A DNA stretch of 64,000 nt from Corallococcus silvisoli. GTDB lineage: Bacteria > Myxococcota > Myxococcia > Myxococcales > Myxococcaceae. The notes under the pieces are model-generated. The model ran no database searches. It worked only from the letters and a program-made list of their open reading frames with translations, and was not told the origin of the DNA. The DNA is taken from positions 488,191 to 552,190 of the forward strand of contig NZ_JAAAPJ010000007.1 of assembly GCF_009909145.1 (NCBI RefSeq). Reading direction: 5' to 3'. A program made the position numbers and the translations under genes. Positions 1 through 9,400 of this stretch are shown here, piece after piece; position 1 is the stretch's first letter; each line of letters opens with the position of its first letter.

Positions 1-858
1 GGCCTCCAGCTCCTCCTTGGAGGCGCGCAGCATCGCCTCGTTCTGCTTGCGCTCGGTGATGTCGTCCGTGACGCCCATCACGAAGCGCGCGACGCCCTGG
101 TCATCCACCAGGGGAATCTTGCGCGTGGCGAAGATGCGGTCCTGGCCGTCCGCGCGGGCGACCTCCTCGAACGTCTTCATCTTGCGCGTTTCGAGGATTT
201 CCGTGTCGATGGCGATGAACGACTCCGCCTGCTCCGCCGGGAAGTAGTCGTGGTCCAGCTTCCCCAGCAACCACTCCTTGGTGACCTTGAAGGCGTCCGC
301 GAACGTCTTGTTCACCACCACCAGCCGGCGCGTCTCCGCCTCCTTCACGAACAGCACGAAGGGCAGCGCGTCGATGATGTTGCTGAGCAGGTAGTTGGTG
401 CGCTTGAGCTCCACGCCCGTCACCTGGTGCTGGGCGCGCTCGGCGTGCAGGCGCAGCTCGCGCGCCACCACGAAGGGCAGGTGGCCGTAGCGGTCCTCGG
501 TGACGTAGTCGCGCGCGCCGGCGCGCATGGCGGAGGCCAGCGTGTCCACGCTCCACGTGGGCGCGCTCACCACGAAGGCCAGCTCCTTGCCGCGCTTCAC
601 CCACGCCGCCTGGATGTCCTCCCAGGTCATGCCGGGCACCTCCGCGCCCGCCAGCACCAGGGCCCAGGGGCGCTCCATCGCCTGCTCCAGGGCCTCGCGC
701 GTACAGGCGGGCTCCAGCGTGAGCATGGAGAGGATGTCCTCCCGCTCCAGCGCGTCGCGCATGGCGCGCGTCTCGCGCTCGCTGCCCACCAGCAGCAGGG
801 ACAGGGTGTAACCGAGGGGTGCTTCCGCGAGGGCCACGTCGAACGGGTGAGGGGCCAT
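1..858 (-). CDS. Degenerate receiver + PAS domain signalling protein (3' end outside window)
   Basis: 286 codons are visible; the C-terminus runs off the left edge. Residues ~15-135 look like a response-regulator receiver fold, but the usual phospho-acceptor Asp before the MPG-like turn is Gly (AGAEVPGM) and the usual Lys is Glu (DYVTED), so phosphorylation is unlikely. A PAS domain follows (~145-265), ending in the classic DITERKQ signature and then coiled-coil-like sequence. In this family a histidine-kinase or GGDEF output usually follows, but it is not visible here. The ATG at 858 lies 6 nt after the FIST stop codon, so the gene is probably the third of a cytochrome-FIST-PAS operon. It may sense a redox or small-molecule cue through PAS. 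Confidence 0.85.
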   Translation of the reverse strand, partial: MAPHPFDVALAEAPLGYTLSLLLVGSERETRAMRDALEREDILSMLTLEPACTREALEQAMERPWALVLAGAEVPGMTWEDIQAAWVKRGKELAFVVSAPTWSVDTLASAMRAGARDYVTEDRYGHLPFVVARELRLHAERAQHQVTGVELKRTNYLLSNIIDALPFVLFVKEAETRRLVVVNKTFADAFKVTKEWLLGKLDHDYFPAEQAESFIAIDTEILETRKMKTFEEVARADGQDRIFATRKIPLVDDQGVARFVMGVTDDITERKQNEAMLRASKEELEA

Positions 859-864
859 GGTCTC

Positions 865-2028
865 TTAGTTGGAACCGAACGCGAGCACGGTCAGCGTGGT
901 GTTGATGTGGAACCCCGAGTAGATCTCGAAGTGCACGTTCATCCCAGCGGCGGCCGGCGCGAGCTTCATGGCCTCGGACAGCTTCGGGACCGTGCCGGTG
1001 GCTCCGGCGTACCACATGCGTCCGCTGCAGTGGAACAGGAGGGCCGCCTGGGGGTTCTGCACCCGCCGGGGCAGCTCTTCCGTGAAGAAGTCGCGGGTCA
1101 TGCCCGCCAGGTCCCCGGCCTTCATCAGGTCCAGCTCGCTGCCCTCCTCCAGGAGGTTGGCGAAGAGGATGGAGCCGTCCTCCAGGGGGCGCCACGCGGC
1201 GCGGATGAAGTACTCGCGGCCCACCTTGAGCGCGGTGGGGCGCGACGCGAAGCCGCCGGGCCGGCCGAACTCCAGGTCGGCGATGTTGTCCACCCCCAGG
1301 ATGTCCGCGTAGCGCCGGGCCGCGGGCAGGCCGTCGATCTCCAGGGCGCGCGTGTGCGTCTCATCCACCTTGGTGATGGTGAGCCGCTCGCCGGTGGGCA
1401 CGTACCAGTGGGAGCGCAGCGCGGCCCAGGGCGCGTTCGTCTTGAAGAGGGCCACCAGCACGCCGTCGCCGGCCACCTCCCCGTCCACGTGGATGAGCGC
1501 GGACTGGCGCGCGGGGTCCGTCTCCGAGTCGTTGGCGCCGCCGCCCACCAGCACCAGCGTCTGGTTCTTCTCCAGGATGCCCAGCAGCAGCTCTTCCTTC
1601 TTGTAACGGAAGCCGTCGTCAATCACGAGGCCCACGTACCGGCGCGCGTCCAGGTCCTGCTGGCGCACGCCCAGCTCCTCGCAGGCGCGGCGGATGGCCT
1701 GCGCGCCCGCGGCGATGGCGTCCCCGGTGAGGCCCGAACCCAGGCCCAGGCCCACCTCGAAGTCGCCGGACAGCGCGCCCAGCACCACGCTGTTCTCGTG
1801 GATGCCGTTGTTGTCCAGCTCGCCGGCGGTGGTGGCGCCGACGAGCCGGGTCTCCTTGGGCAGCCGCTCGCGCACCGCGCGGTTGAGCGCGCGCTGGTCG
1901 CGCTGGCGCGACGCGAACAGCGTCACCAGCTTCGGCGCGGGGCCGTGAAGCTGGCGCAGGAGGTCCTCCGCGGCGGCGACGGGGTCCGTGAGGGTGGAGC
2001 GAGCCGTCTGCATCTTCACGTGTGCCAT
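865..2028 (-). CDS. FIST N/C domain sensory protein
   Basis: 387 aa cytosolic protein with a FIST_N domain (~35-235) and a FIST_C domain (~245-380). FIST proteins are sensory modules thought to bind small ligands, often linked to signal-transduction partners. Landmarks are VGATTAGEL near residue 65, the LVGGGAND turn, and LLFHCSGRM near the C-terminus, all typical of FIST. The ATG at 2028 is chosen over upstream in-frame codons because a GGAGGT Shine-Dalgarno lies 7-8 nt before it and conserved sequence starts soon after. It sits 28 nt after the cytochrome gene and 6 nt before the PAS protein gene, so ligand sensing is probably passed to that PAS protein. Ligand unknown. Confidence 0.9.
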   Translation of the reverse strand: MAHVKMQTARSTLTDPVAAAEDLLRQLHGPAPKLVTLFASRQRDQRALNRAVRERLPKETRLVGATTAGELDNNGIHENSVVLGALSGDFEVGLGLGSGLTGDAIAAGAQAIRRACEELGVRQQDLDARRYVGLVIDDGFRYKKEELLLGILEKNQTLVLVGGGANDSETDPARQSALIHVDGEVAGDGVLVALFKTNAPWAALRSHWYVPTGERLTITKVDETHTRALEIDGLPAARRYADILGVDNIADLEFGRPGGFASRPTALKVGREYFIRAAWRPLEDGSILFANLLEEGSELDLMKAGDLAGMTRDFFTEELPRRVQNPQAALLFHCSGRMWYAGATGTVPKLSEAMKLAPAAAGMNVHFEIYSGFHINTTLTVLAFGSN

Positions 2029-2056
2029 GGGGGACCTCCGTGCGAACCGGCGGCGG

Positions 2057-3925
2057 CTAGAAGCCGCTGCCGGGGTGTGTCTTGTGGCAACTGCCGGTGC
2101 ACTGCTGGAACGATTCCCGGCCGCCACCCACATACATGCTTTCGATGGGGCCGAAGGATGCCACGTGGCTGGCCGGGTAGCTCTTGTGGCACGACAGGCA
2201 CGCGGCCTTGCTGGTGCGCTGCGTCGTGTCCGGCTTCAGGTGGCACGAGGAGCACTTCTGCAGGGGCGCGTCGAAGCGGTTGGAGCGCGAGTGGATGAAG
2301 TGCGTGCGCACGAAGATGGGGCCTTCCAGTTCGAAGCCCAGCGGAGCATGGCACGACGCGCACGCGGCGCGGTTGTCGTTCGCATGGAGGACCTCGCCCA
2401 GCTCGCCGCCCTTGCTGTGGCAGCTGTTGCAGGGGCCGGTGGTCAGCGTGGCCTCCGTGTGCGTCTTCGTCCCCACCTGGATTTCGATGGTGCGCGACGC
2501 GGGCTCGTCCTCGCCCAGGTAGACGCGGCGGGCCTTGGCGGTCACCAGGTAGGTGCCGGACTTCGCGTCCGCGGGGATGCGGTACGTCCACGTGTCGCTC
2601 ACGGGCGCGTCCCAGCGGCCGTCGTTGGGGAAGAAGGCGCCGCCGAAGAGCTTGTTGGCCGGCGGGAAGGTCATGAACTGCGCGTAGACGCCGTCGCGCG
2701 CCTGGGTGGCGATGGTCTGCACGTCCTGCGAGTCATCCAGGAAGGCCTCCAGGTCGACGATGCTCCGGATGGGCTGGATGTCCTGCGCCGGCCCGATGAG
2801 CTGCGTCATCATCATCCGTTCCCGGTGCTTGCGGCGGTAGTAGGTCGTCGTCGGGTCGAAGAAGGCCTGATAGTACTGGATTCCCGCCGGATTGCCGGGA
2901 GCGCCCGGAGGTGCGACTTCATTGTAGGTTGGAAGGCTGCCCGCCGGGTGCAGCCGCTTGCCCTTGCCGTCCTTCAGCGTCATCTGGAAGGTGACGTTGG
3001 ACCCAGGGGCGTAGGTGCCGTCCTTGCGCGCCGCGGTCAGCGGCTTGATGTCGATGGCGAAGCCGTAGTCGAACTCCGGCTTGGAGACCTGCGTGACGGG
3101 GATGTAGTACGGCGAGAAGGGGCGCAGGCTCCAGCGCAGGCGCAGGCCGCGCGTCTGGGAGGTGAAGGTGAGGGTCTGCTTCTTCGCGTGGTCGTACGCG
3201 TTGCGCACCTCCACCAGCGCCTCTTCCTCGTAGGCCTTCGCGCCCTTGCAGTCCGTGAGCGAGCGGCAGTCGCGCGTCCACTGGATGGCGCGCAGGCGGC
3301 GGATGAAGAAGTCGTCGCGCTCCGTGCGGCGCGTCTCGTCGCTGCCGATGTTCAGCAGCACCGGCGGGCCCGTCAGCACGCCCCGGGCGTCCACCGGCTC
3401 CACGGTGAAGAGGCTGGTCACCTTCATCCAGGCCGCGTCGCGGTAGAACCGGCGGCGGGTGAAGGTGCCGTCCGCGTTCGACAGGCCCACGAACTCCTGG
3501 TCCGCCTGGCGCACACCGGACCACCCCAGCGCCACGAAGTCGCTGTTGCGCTTCAGGCCGTCCACGCCCTCGTCCTTCGTGGCGAAGAGGGAGGCGCGCA
3601 GGTCAATCTGGTTCACGTAGAAGGTCTGCCCCGCCTTCACCTTCAGCGGGATGCCCAGGCCGTTGTCCACCTCCAGCGCCAGGCCCACGGCCGCGCTGGA
3701 ACCGCTGGTGCCCTTGCGCGCGTCGTCGTCCGACAGCGCCTGGCCCTGCGTCGCGAACGCGGCCTCGGCGTCCTGCGCGGAGGCGCTCTCCAGCTCCGGG
3801 GCGTCCGGACCGCCACACGCCAGCGTCAGGCTGGTCAGCGCCGCCAGCAGGCTCGCGCGGCCCGCCGAACCCAGGCGGGGGGAAGTGCGAGTACACCGCT
3901 CCCGAATCGTGTCAGCTCCAAACAT
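2057..3925 (-). CDS. Multiheme cytochrome c lipoprotein
   Basis: 622 aa. A signal peptide ends in a lipobox (LTLAC, Cys ~37), so it is an exported lipoprotein. Residues ~60-490 lack Cys-based heme motifs and contain beta-rich segments, resembling the scaffold of extracellular multiheme cytochromes. The last ~130 residues carry heme c attachment motifs CNSCH, CASCH, CSSCH and CLSCH (about 498, 523, 557 and 575) and a terminal CTGSCH (CX3CH, ~607). Scattered additional His residues could act as distal ligands. Likely role: periplasmic or outer-surface electron transfer. It is first in a three-gene unit with the FIST and PAS proteins. No clear Shine-Dalgarno lies at the ATG; the upstream leader is ~150 nt. 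Confidence 0.88.
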   Translation of the reverse strand: MFGADTIRERCTRTSPRLGSAGRASLLAALTSLTLACGGPDAPELESASAQDAEAAFATQGQALSDDDARKGTSGSSAAVGLALEVDNGLGIPLKVKAGQTFYVNQIDLRASLFATKDEGVDGLKRNSDFVALGWSGVRQADQEFVGLSNADGTFTRRRFYRDAAWMKVTSLFTVEPVDARGVLTGPPVLLNIGSDETRRTERDDFFIRRLRAIQWTRDCRSLTDCKGAKAYEEEALVEVRNAYDHAKKQTLTFTSQTRGLRLRWSLRPFSPYYIPVTQVSKPEFDYGFAIDIKPLTAARKDGTYAPGSNVTFQMTLKDGKGKRLHPAGSLPTYNEVAPPGAPGNPAGIQYYQAFFDPTTTYYRRKHRERMMMTQLIGPAQDIQPIRSIVDLEAFLDDSQDVQTIATQARDGVYAQFMTFPPANKLFGGAFFPNDGRWDAPVSDTWTYRIPADAKSGTYLVTAKARRVYLGEDEPASRTIEIQVGTKTHTEATLTTGPCNSCHSKGGELGEVLHANDNRAACASCHAPLGFELEGPIFVRTHFIHSRSNRFDAPLQKCSSCHLKPDTTQRTSKAACLSCHKSYPASHVASFGPIESMYVGGGRESFQQCTGSCHKTHPGSGF

Positions 3926-4039
3926 GAGGGGACTCCTCCGAACGCGTATTTGCGGACGCTTGCCGGAGCAGCGTCGCGGCCAGTGGACCCAGGTGCCCTT
4001 GCGTCGGGGGGACGGTGGCGGGAGGGGCCGCGCTCAATG

Positions 4040-4053
4040 CCGGTTTTTACCGG
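4040..4053. promoter_or_regulatory. Palindrome CCGGT-N4-ACCGG, candidate operator
   Basis: A perfect 5+5 bp inverted repeat with a TTTT spacer, 115 nt before the cytochrome start. The 12-bp core CCGGTTTTTACC recurs at 6156-6167, 110 nt before the neighbouring sensor-kinase gene. Same orientation, similar distance and same-strand targets suggest a shared regulator. The site lies just downstream of the predicted promoter, where a repressor or leader-RNA element would act. Confidence 0.4.
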
Positions 4054-4077
4054 GAGTGAGCATTTCTAGCCGTACGG

Positions 4078-4107
4078 AGAATATCCATAATCAACAGAGC
4101 GATTCAA
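4078..4107 (-). promoter_or_regulatory. Predicted sigma70-type promoter for the cytochrome-FIST-PAS unit
   Basis: Within an unusually AT-rich patch (about 4060-4140), the minus strand reads TTGAAT at 4107-4102, an 18-nt spacer, then TATTCT at 4083-4078. The position fits transcription into the gene starting at 3925 with a leader of ~145 nt. A hairpin-like sequence (CTGAGAAT with ATTCT..TCAG, 4111-4130) sits between this promoter and the end of the upstream kinase gene. The rest of 3926-4195 shows no gene. Confidence 0.4.
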
Positions 4108-4195
4108 CTTCTGAGAATAATTCTACTCAGAGGAGAATTCGGACTGTTGGCGACTGAATGGGAAGGCGGTGTAGAGCGCAACCCACCCGGGAGGG

Positions 4196-6046
4196 TCATG
4201 CACGAATCGAGGATGCGACAGCGACCCCGGATTCCGGGGTGAAAGGGAGTTCTACCGTGAACTCGGCGCCTTCGTCCTGGCGGCTGTGGACGCGGATGGC
4301 GCCGCCGTGGGCCTCCACGAGCTGGCGGACGATGTAGAGGCCCAGGCCGAAGCCAGGGGTGCGGGTGTCCGTGGTGACTCGCTCGAAGCGGGTGAAGAGC
4401 CGCTGCTGGGCCTCCAGGGGGATGCCGGTGCCGTGGTCGCGCACGATGAGCCGGGCGCGGTGGGCGTCCTGCTCCACCCGCACCTCCACGGGCTTGCCCC
4501 CGCCGAACTTGAGGGCGTTGCTGACCAGGTTGGTGAGGACGCGGTCCAGGCGCTGGCGGTCCCACCGGCCGCGCGCCTCGCCCCGGGCGTGGACGGTGAC
4601 GGGGCAGCCGGCGGCGGCGGCCTGGTCCTCGTGGCGGGCCACCACCTCGTGCGCCAGCTCCGCCAGGTCCATGGGCTGGGTCTCCAGCACCATCCGGCCT
4701 CCGGACAGGCGCGACAGGTCCAGCAGGTTGTGCACCAGCCGCCCCAGGCGCTTGGTCTCGTCCTCGGCCAGGAGCAGGCCCTCGCGCAGGCGGGCGTCGT
4801 CGCCGTGGGGGGGCGCGCACTGCAGGCGCACGCGGCGCAGGCGCAGCTGCAGCGAGCTCAGCGGGGTGCCCAGGTCGTGCGCCGCCACGCCGATGAGCTC
4901 CAGCGCGTTCTGGGTCGCCGCCATCAGGCGGGCGTTGTCCAGCGCCAGCGCGGCCCGCGCGGACAGCTCCTCCAGGAAGGCCTGGTCCACCGCGCCGTAG
5001 TGGCGGTGCGGCCGGGTGGACAGCAGGCACAGCGCGCCCAGCACGCGGTTGTCCACGACGAGCGGCACGCTCAGCGCGGAGCGCACGCCCAGCGCGCGCC
5101 ACAGCTCCGCGTAGGTGCTGTCGCTCACGGAGGGCGGGAGCCGGTCGGGATCCACCTCCGCGAAGCGCTCCGCGCGGCCGGTGTGGACGACGCGCGCGGG
5201 GCCGGGCTCGTCCGACGACGGCCTGCGCAGCAGCGGCTCCCACAGCCGCGTCTGGGTGGCCGCGTCCGCGCACGCCACCGCGCCCGGGCGCACCAGCCCG
5301 TGCTCGTCCGGGAGGTAGAGCACGCACGCGTCCGCCACCTCCGGCACGCACAGGCGGGTGAGCGCGGCGCCCAGGGCCTCCGCGCCCGCCTGGGGCTGCA
5401 GGACGCGGCCGGCCTCCGCGAGCAGCGCCTGCATGCGCTCGGTCCGCTTGCGCTCGGTGATGTCGCGCGTCACCTCCGCGAAGCCCTGCAGCGTGCCGCT
5501 CTCCGTGTACAGCGCGGTGAGCAGCGTCTCCGCCCAGAAGCGCGAGCCGTCCTTGCGCATCCGCCAGCCCTCGGACTGCAGGCGCCGCTCGCGCGCGGCC
5601 CGCTCGCGGTAGGACGCCGGCAGGCCGTGCAGCACCGCGTCCGGCACGTGCAGGCACTCCACGCCCTGGCCCACGATGTCCGAGGACTCCCAGCCCGTGA
5701 GCCGCTCCGCGCCGGTGCTCCAGCAGGACACCGTGCCGTCCGGCTCCAGGAAGCACAGCGCGTAGTCACTCACGCCATCCATGAACAGGTGCAGCCGCTG
5801 CTCACTCTGCAGCCGCTCCGCGTGCATGGGGCCCAGCGCGTTGCGCAGCACCATGCCCAGCGCCGCCAGCGCGCCCAGGCCCAGCAGCCCCGCCAGCAGG
5901 TCCGACACCTGGTGCGGCCACGGCTGGCCCTCCACCGCCATCGTTCGGGCCGCGGACACCAGGGTGGCGAGCAGGATGAGTCCGGCCAGCAGGCATACGG
6001 ACAGACCCGCCCCGACCCGCTGAGCGAAGGTCCAACGACGCAACAT
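4196..6046 (-). CDS. Membrane PAS-GAF sensor histidine kinase
   Basis: 616 aa. Two membrane helices (~11-33 and ~46-68) are separated by a short external loop. A PAS/PAC domain follows (~85-200, ending DITERKR), then a GAF domain (~205-370), a HisKA helix with GVAAHDLGTPL (His ~385), and an HATPase domain with N-box LTNLVSNALKFG, G1 RDHGTGI and G2 GFGLGLYIV. It is a complete hybrid-free kinase that autophosphorylates on the His; no receiver is attached and no partner regulator is adjacent. The same strand continues into the cytochrome unit after 270 nt. The motif at 6156-6169 lies upstream of its start. The external loop is too short to bind much, so PAS/GAF probably provide the input. Confidence 0.92.
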   Translation of the reverse strand: MLRRWTFAQRVGAGLSVCLLAGLILLATLVSAARTMAVEGQPWPHQVSDLLAGLLGLGALAALGMVLRNALGPMHAERLQSEQRLHLFMDGVSDYALCFLEPDGTVSCWSTGAERLTGWESSDIVGQGVECLHVPDAVLHGLPASYRERAARERRLQSEGWRMRKDGSRFWAETLLTALYTESGTLQGFAEVTRDITERKRTERMQALLAEAGRVLQPQAGAEALGAALTRLCVPEVADACVLYLPDEHGLVRPGAVACADAATQTRLWEPLLRRPSSDEPGPARVVHTGRAERFAEVDPDRLPPSVSDSTYAELWRALGVRSALSVPLVVDNRVLGALCLLSTRPHRHYGAVDQAFLEELSARAALALDNARLMAATQNALELIGVAAHDLGTPLSSLQLRLRRVRLQCAPPHGDDARLREGLLLAEDETKRLGRLVHNLLDLSRLSGGRMVLETQPMDLAELAHEVVARHEDQAAAAGCPVTVHARGEARGRWDRQRLDRVLTNLVSNALKFGGGKPVEVRVEQDAHRARLIVRDHGTGIPLEAQQRLFTRFERVTTDTRTPGFGLGLYIVRQLVEAHGGAIRVHSRQDEGAEFTVELPFTPESGVAVASSIRA

Positions 6047-6414
6047 GTGGCACTCCCCCCCGACGGCACCGAGCGCTTCTGTGCAGAAGGATCCTCAACA
6101 TCACCGAAAGGGTGGGGTGAGCGACATCGCACTGTCGGGCAGGGTATCCAATTACCCGGTTTTTACCTGAAAGTCACGAAATGATGGTTCCTACCCAGGA
6201 GGGTGGGAAGTCCGGCGGCCCGCGGAGGAGGTGGGGCCGTCCGTGGGTGGACGGAAGTCCCCCTGGGTTCTGGGGGTCGGGGCCTGGAATCAAGGGGTTG
6301 GCGGGAGGGTGGGGGAGGAGGGGGCAGGCGTTCCGGCTGCCCGTGAAATGGCCTTCCGGGCGCCGGGACGTTATGGAGCGCGCCCCTCTTCGCACCTGGG
6401 TGTTGCACTCGCAT
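6047..6414. other. 368-bp divergent intergenic region
   Basis: Separates the sensor kinase (minus) from the RapA-like gene (plus). It contains the second copy of the CCGGTTTTTACC motif (6156-6167). An open frame continuous with the RapA-like gene extends back to 6181 but encodes Gly/Arg/Pro-rich low-complexity sequence with no ribosome-binding site, so I treat it as non-coding leader. Confidence 0.6.
6156..6169. promoter_or_regulatory. Second copy of CCGGTTTTTACC motif upstream of sensor kinase
   Basis: Reads CCGGTTTTTACCTG. It shares 12 bp exactly with 4040-4051, but one arm of the palindrome is imperfect (ACCTG instead of ACCGG). It lies 110 nt before the kinase ATG at 6046, against 115 nt for the first copy and its gene. 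Confidence 0.35.
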
Positions 6415-9400
6415 ATGGCGTCTCTCGTCGAAGGTCTGAAGGTCCGCTACCTCCCGCAGCCCGAATGGGGTGTGGGACATCTGGTGTCGCTCCAGGAGCA
6501 GGGGGCGAAGGCGCTCATCGCCTTCCCGTCCCGCGAGGACGCGCCGGTGCTGGTGTCCACCCGGGGCGGCGCGCTGGTGCCCTGTCAGCTGCCCAAGGGC
6601 GAGCCCATCCAGACGCCGAAGGGGCGCAAGGCGACCATCCTGGGCGAGGAGCCGGGCGCGCGCGGGCTGCGGCGGTACGTGGTGCGGTACGAGGACTCGG
6701 GCGAGGAGGACGAGCTGCCGGAGTCCGAGGTGCGCGCGCTGGCGCCGCGCTCCGACCTGCTGTCCACGCTGCGCGACGGGCGGGTGGGGGACGCGAAGGC
6801 GTTCATGCTGCGCAAGCAGGCGCTGGTGCTGGATGACGAGCGGCGGGGCGACGCGCTGGGGGCGCTCCTGGCCAGCCGGGTGATGGTGAAGCCGCATCAG
6901 GTGGGCGTGGTGCAGCGGGTGCTGTCCGCGCGCCGGCCGCGCTTCGTGCTGGCGGATGAAGTGGGCTTGGGCAAGACGATTGAAGCGGGCATGGTGTTCA
7001 GCGCGCTGCGGCTGGTGGGGCTGGCGCGAAGGTGCCTGGTCGTGGCGCCCAGCCACCTCACCGTGCAGTGGCTGGTGGAGCTGTTCCACAAGTTCAACCA
7101 GCTCTTCACGCTGATGGACTCGGACCGCTACGAGCAGTCGCTCAAGGAGGCGCCGGACGTGTCTCCGTGGGCGCGCTTCCCGCTGGTGGTGACGAGCCTG
7201 GAGCTGCTCAGCCGCACGCGCGAGCACCGCGAGGAGGTGGCGGCCGAGGACGCCTTCTGGGACCTGGTCATCATCGACGAGGCGCACCACCTCAAGGGCG
7301 AGAAGGCCTTCGCCGCCGCGAAGGGGCTGGCCGCGAACTCCTGGGGCCTGCTGCTGCTCACCGCCACGCCCATGCAGCTGGACCCGGCGGAGTACCACGG
7401 CCTGCTCACCCTCATCGACGCGGCCACCGCGCCCACGGTGAAGGGCTTCGAGGCGCGGCTGCAGCGCCAGGAGGAGCTGTCCGCCGCGGTGCGCGCGCTG
7501 AGGGAGGGCAAGGACGCGAAGGCGGCCGTGGCCGCGCTCGCCAGCCGCTTCCCGGAGGACGCGCGCCTCCAGACGCTGAAGGAGAAGGAGGCGCTGCTCG
7601 CGCACCTGGCGGAGACGTACAGCCTGTCGGACCGGCTGGTGCGCAACCGGCGCGCGGTGGTGGGCGGCTTCTCCACGCGCCGGCTCCACCGGCACCCGGT
7701 CCAGCTCACGCCGGAGGAGCTGAAGGCGCGCGACGCGGCGCTCGCCACGCTGGCGCAGGGCACGCTGCGCGGCGCGCCGCTGGCCAACGTGCTCCGGCGC
7801 CTGGAGTCCAGCCCCGCGGCGTTCGCGGGCGCGGTGAAGGCGAACCCGGCGCTGAAGGGCGCGGACCTCAAGCTGACCGGCCGCGACGCGAAGCTGCTCG
7901 TGTTCGTGGACGTGCTGCGCGGCATCTGGAAGGCGGAGCCGCGCGCGAAGGTGCTCGTGTTCACGGAGAGCCGCGACACGCTGGAGTCGCTCCAGTCGGA
8001 GCTGTCGCGCGAGGGCGTGGAGGCGCTGGGCTACCACGGCGACCTGCCGCTCGTGGAGCGCGACCGGCAGGTGGCGCGCTTCCGGGACCCCGAGGGCCCC
8101 CGGGTGCTGCTGTGCACGGAGGTGGGCGGCGAGGGCCGCAACTTCCAGTTCGCGCACCACCTGGTCCACTACGACCTGCCCTGGAGTCCCTCCACGGTGG
8201 AGCAGCGCATCGGCCGCCTGGACCGCATCGGTCAGACGCACCCGGTGGAGATCCACGTGTTCGACCCCGCGGGCACGCTCGCGGCGGACGTGCTGATGCT
8301 GCTGGCGGACGCCGTCGGCGTCTTCGGTGAGACGGTGGGCGGCCTGGACGCGGTGCTGGAGGAGGTGGAGGACCGCATCGCGGAGCTGGCCCTGCTGCCC
8401 CGCGAGGCGCGCGTCGAATACGCGGCCCAGCTGAAGGCCCGCGTGGAGGCGGCGCGCGAACAGGTGAAGCGCGCGTATGATCCGCTCCTGGACGTGCGCA
8501 GCTTCGACAAGCCCGCGGTCGCGCGGCTGGTGGCGCGCGCGCAGGAGCGCATGGGCGAGGAGCCCCCCGACGAGGACTCGGACGAGGAGGCCCCGCCGCT
8601 GGAGGACGGGCTGTGGAGCGTGGCCCGCGACCTGGACGAGCGCCTGGAGGAGACCGTCACGGAGCTGGCGCGCCGCGTGGGCATTGGCGTGGACACCGAC
8701 GAGCAGGTGGAGGCCTTCCAGGTGGCCTTCCAGTTCGGCCACGCGCTCAACGTGGAGGGCCTGCCCGGCATCGACGTGATGCAGGACCGCACGGTGCTGG
8801 GCACCTTCTGGCGCGACACCGCCGTGGAGGCGGAGGAGCTGGAGTACTTCGCCACCGGCCACCCGCTGGTGGAGGCGCTGTTCGGCTTCCTCAAGGACGG
8901 CCCCTACGGCCGCAGCGGCTTCCGCCTCATCGAGAAGCGCGGCCTGAAGAAGCCCGCGCGCGGCCTGGAGCTGCTCTTCCACATCCAGCTGCCGGAGCCC
9001 GAGGACACCTCGCCCGGCGCGCGCGTGCCCAGCCGCCAGCTGGCGCGCTTCCTGGAGCGCACCCTGCTGCCCGTCGCCGTGGTGGACGGCCCCCAGGGCC
9101 CCGTGGCGGACGACTCCGTCCTCTCCGCGCTGGAGGCGGACGGCAAGGCCCTCAAGGGCGACGAGGTCCACCAGGCCTTCCCCGGCTTCGGCGCCTTCGT
9201 GGACGCCGCGCTCCCCGTGGCCCAGGCCGCCGCCCAGGCGGAGCTCCAGCGGCGCGCGAAGAAGGCCCAGGCCGCCCTGGAGGCCGAACGCGATGCCGCC
9301 GCCGCCCGCCTGCGCCTCTCCCTCGCCCACCAGGGGCTGCCTCCGGAGGCGGTGGAGGCCCAGGTTGACGCGGAGCGCCATCACTCGGCACGGCTGCTCC

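Noticed and set aside
250..2298. Long plus-strand open frame (682 codons) across the PAS and FIST genes
   Set aside because: It is antisense to two genes with clear domains and its product is His/Arg/Gly-rich, a typical shadow in DNA with extreme third-position GC.
6181..6414. N-terminal extension of the RapA-like protein
   Set aside because: In frame, but Gly/Arg/Pro-rich, without a ribosome-binding site, and beyond the start of homology to RapA.
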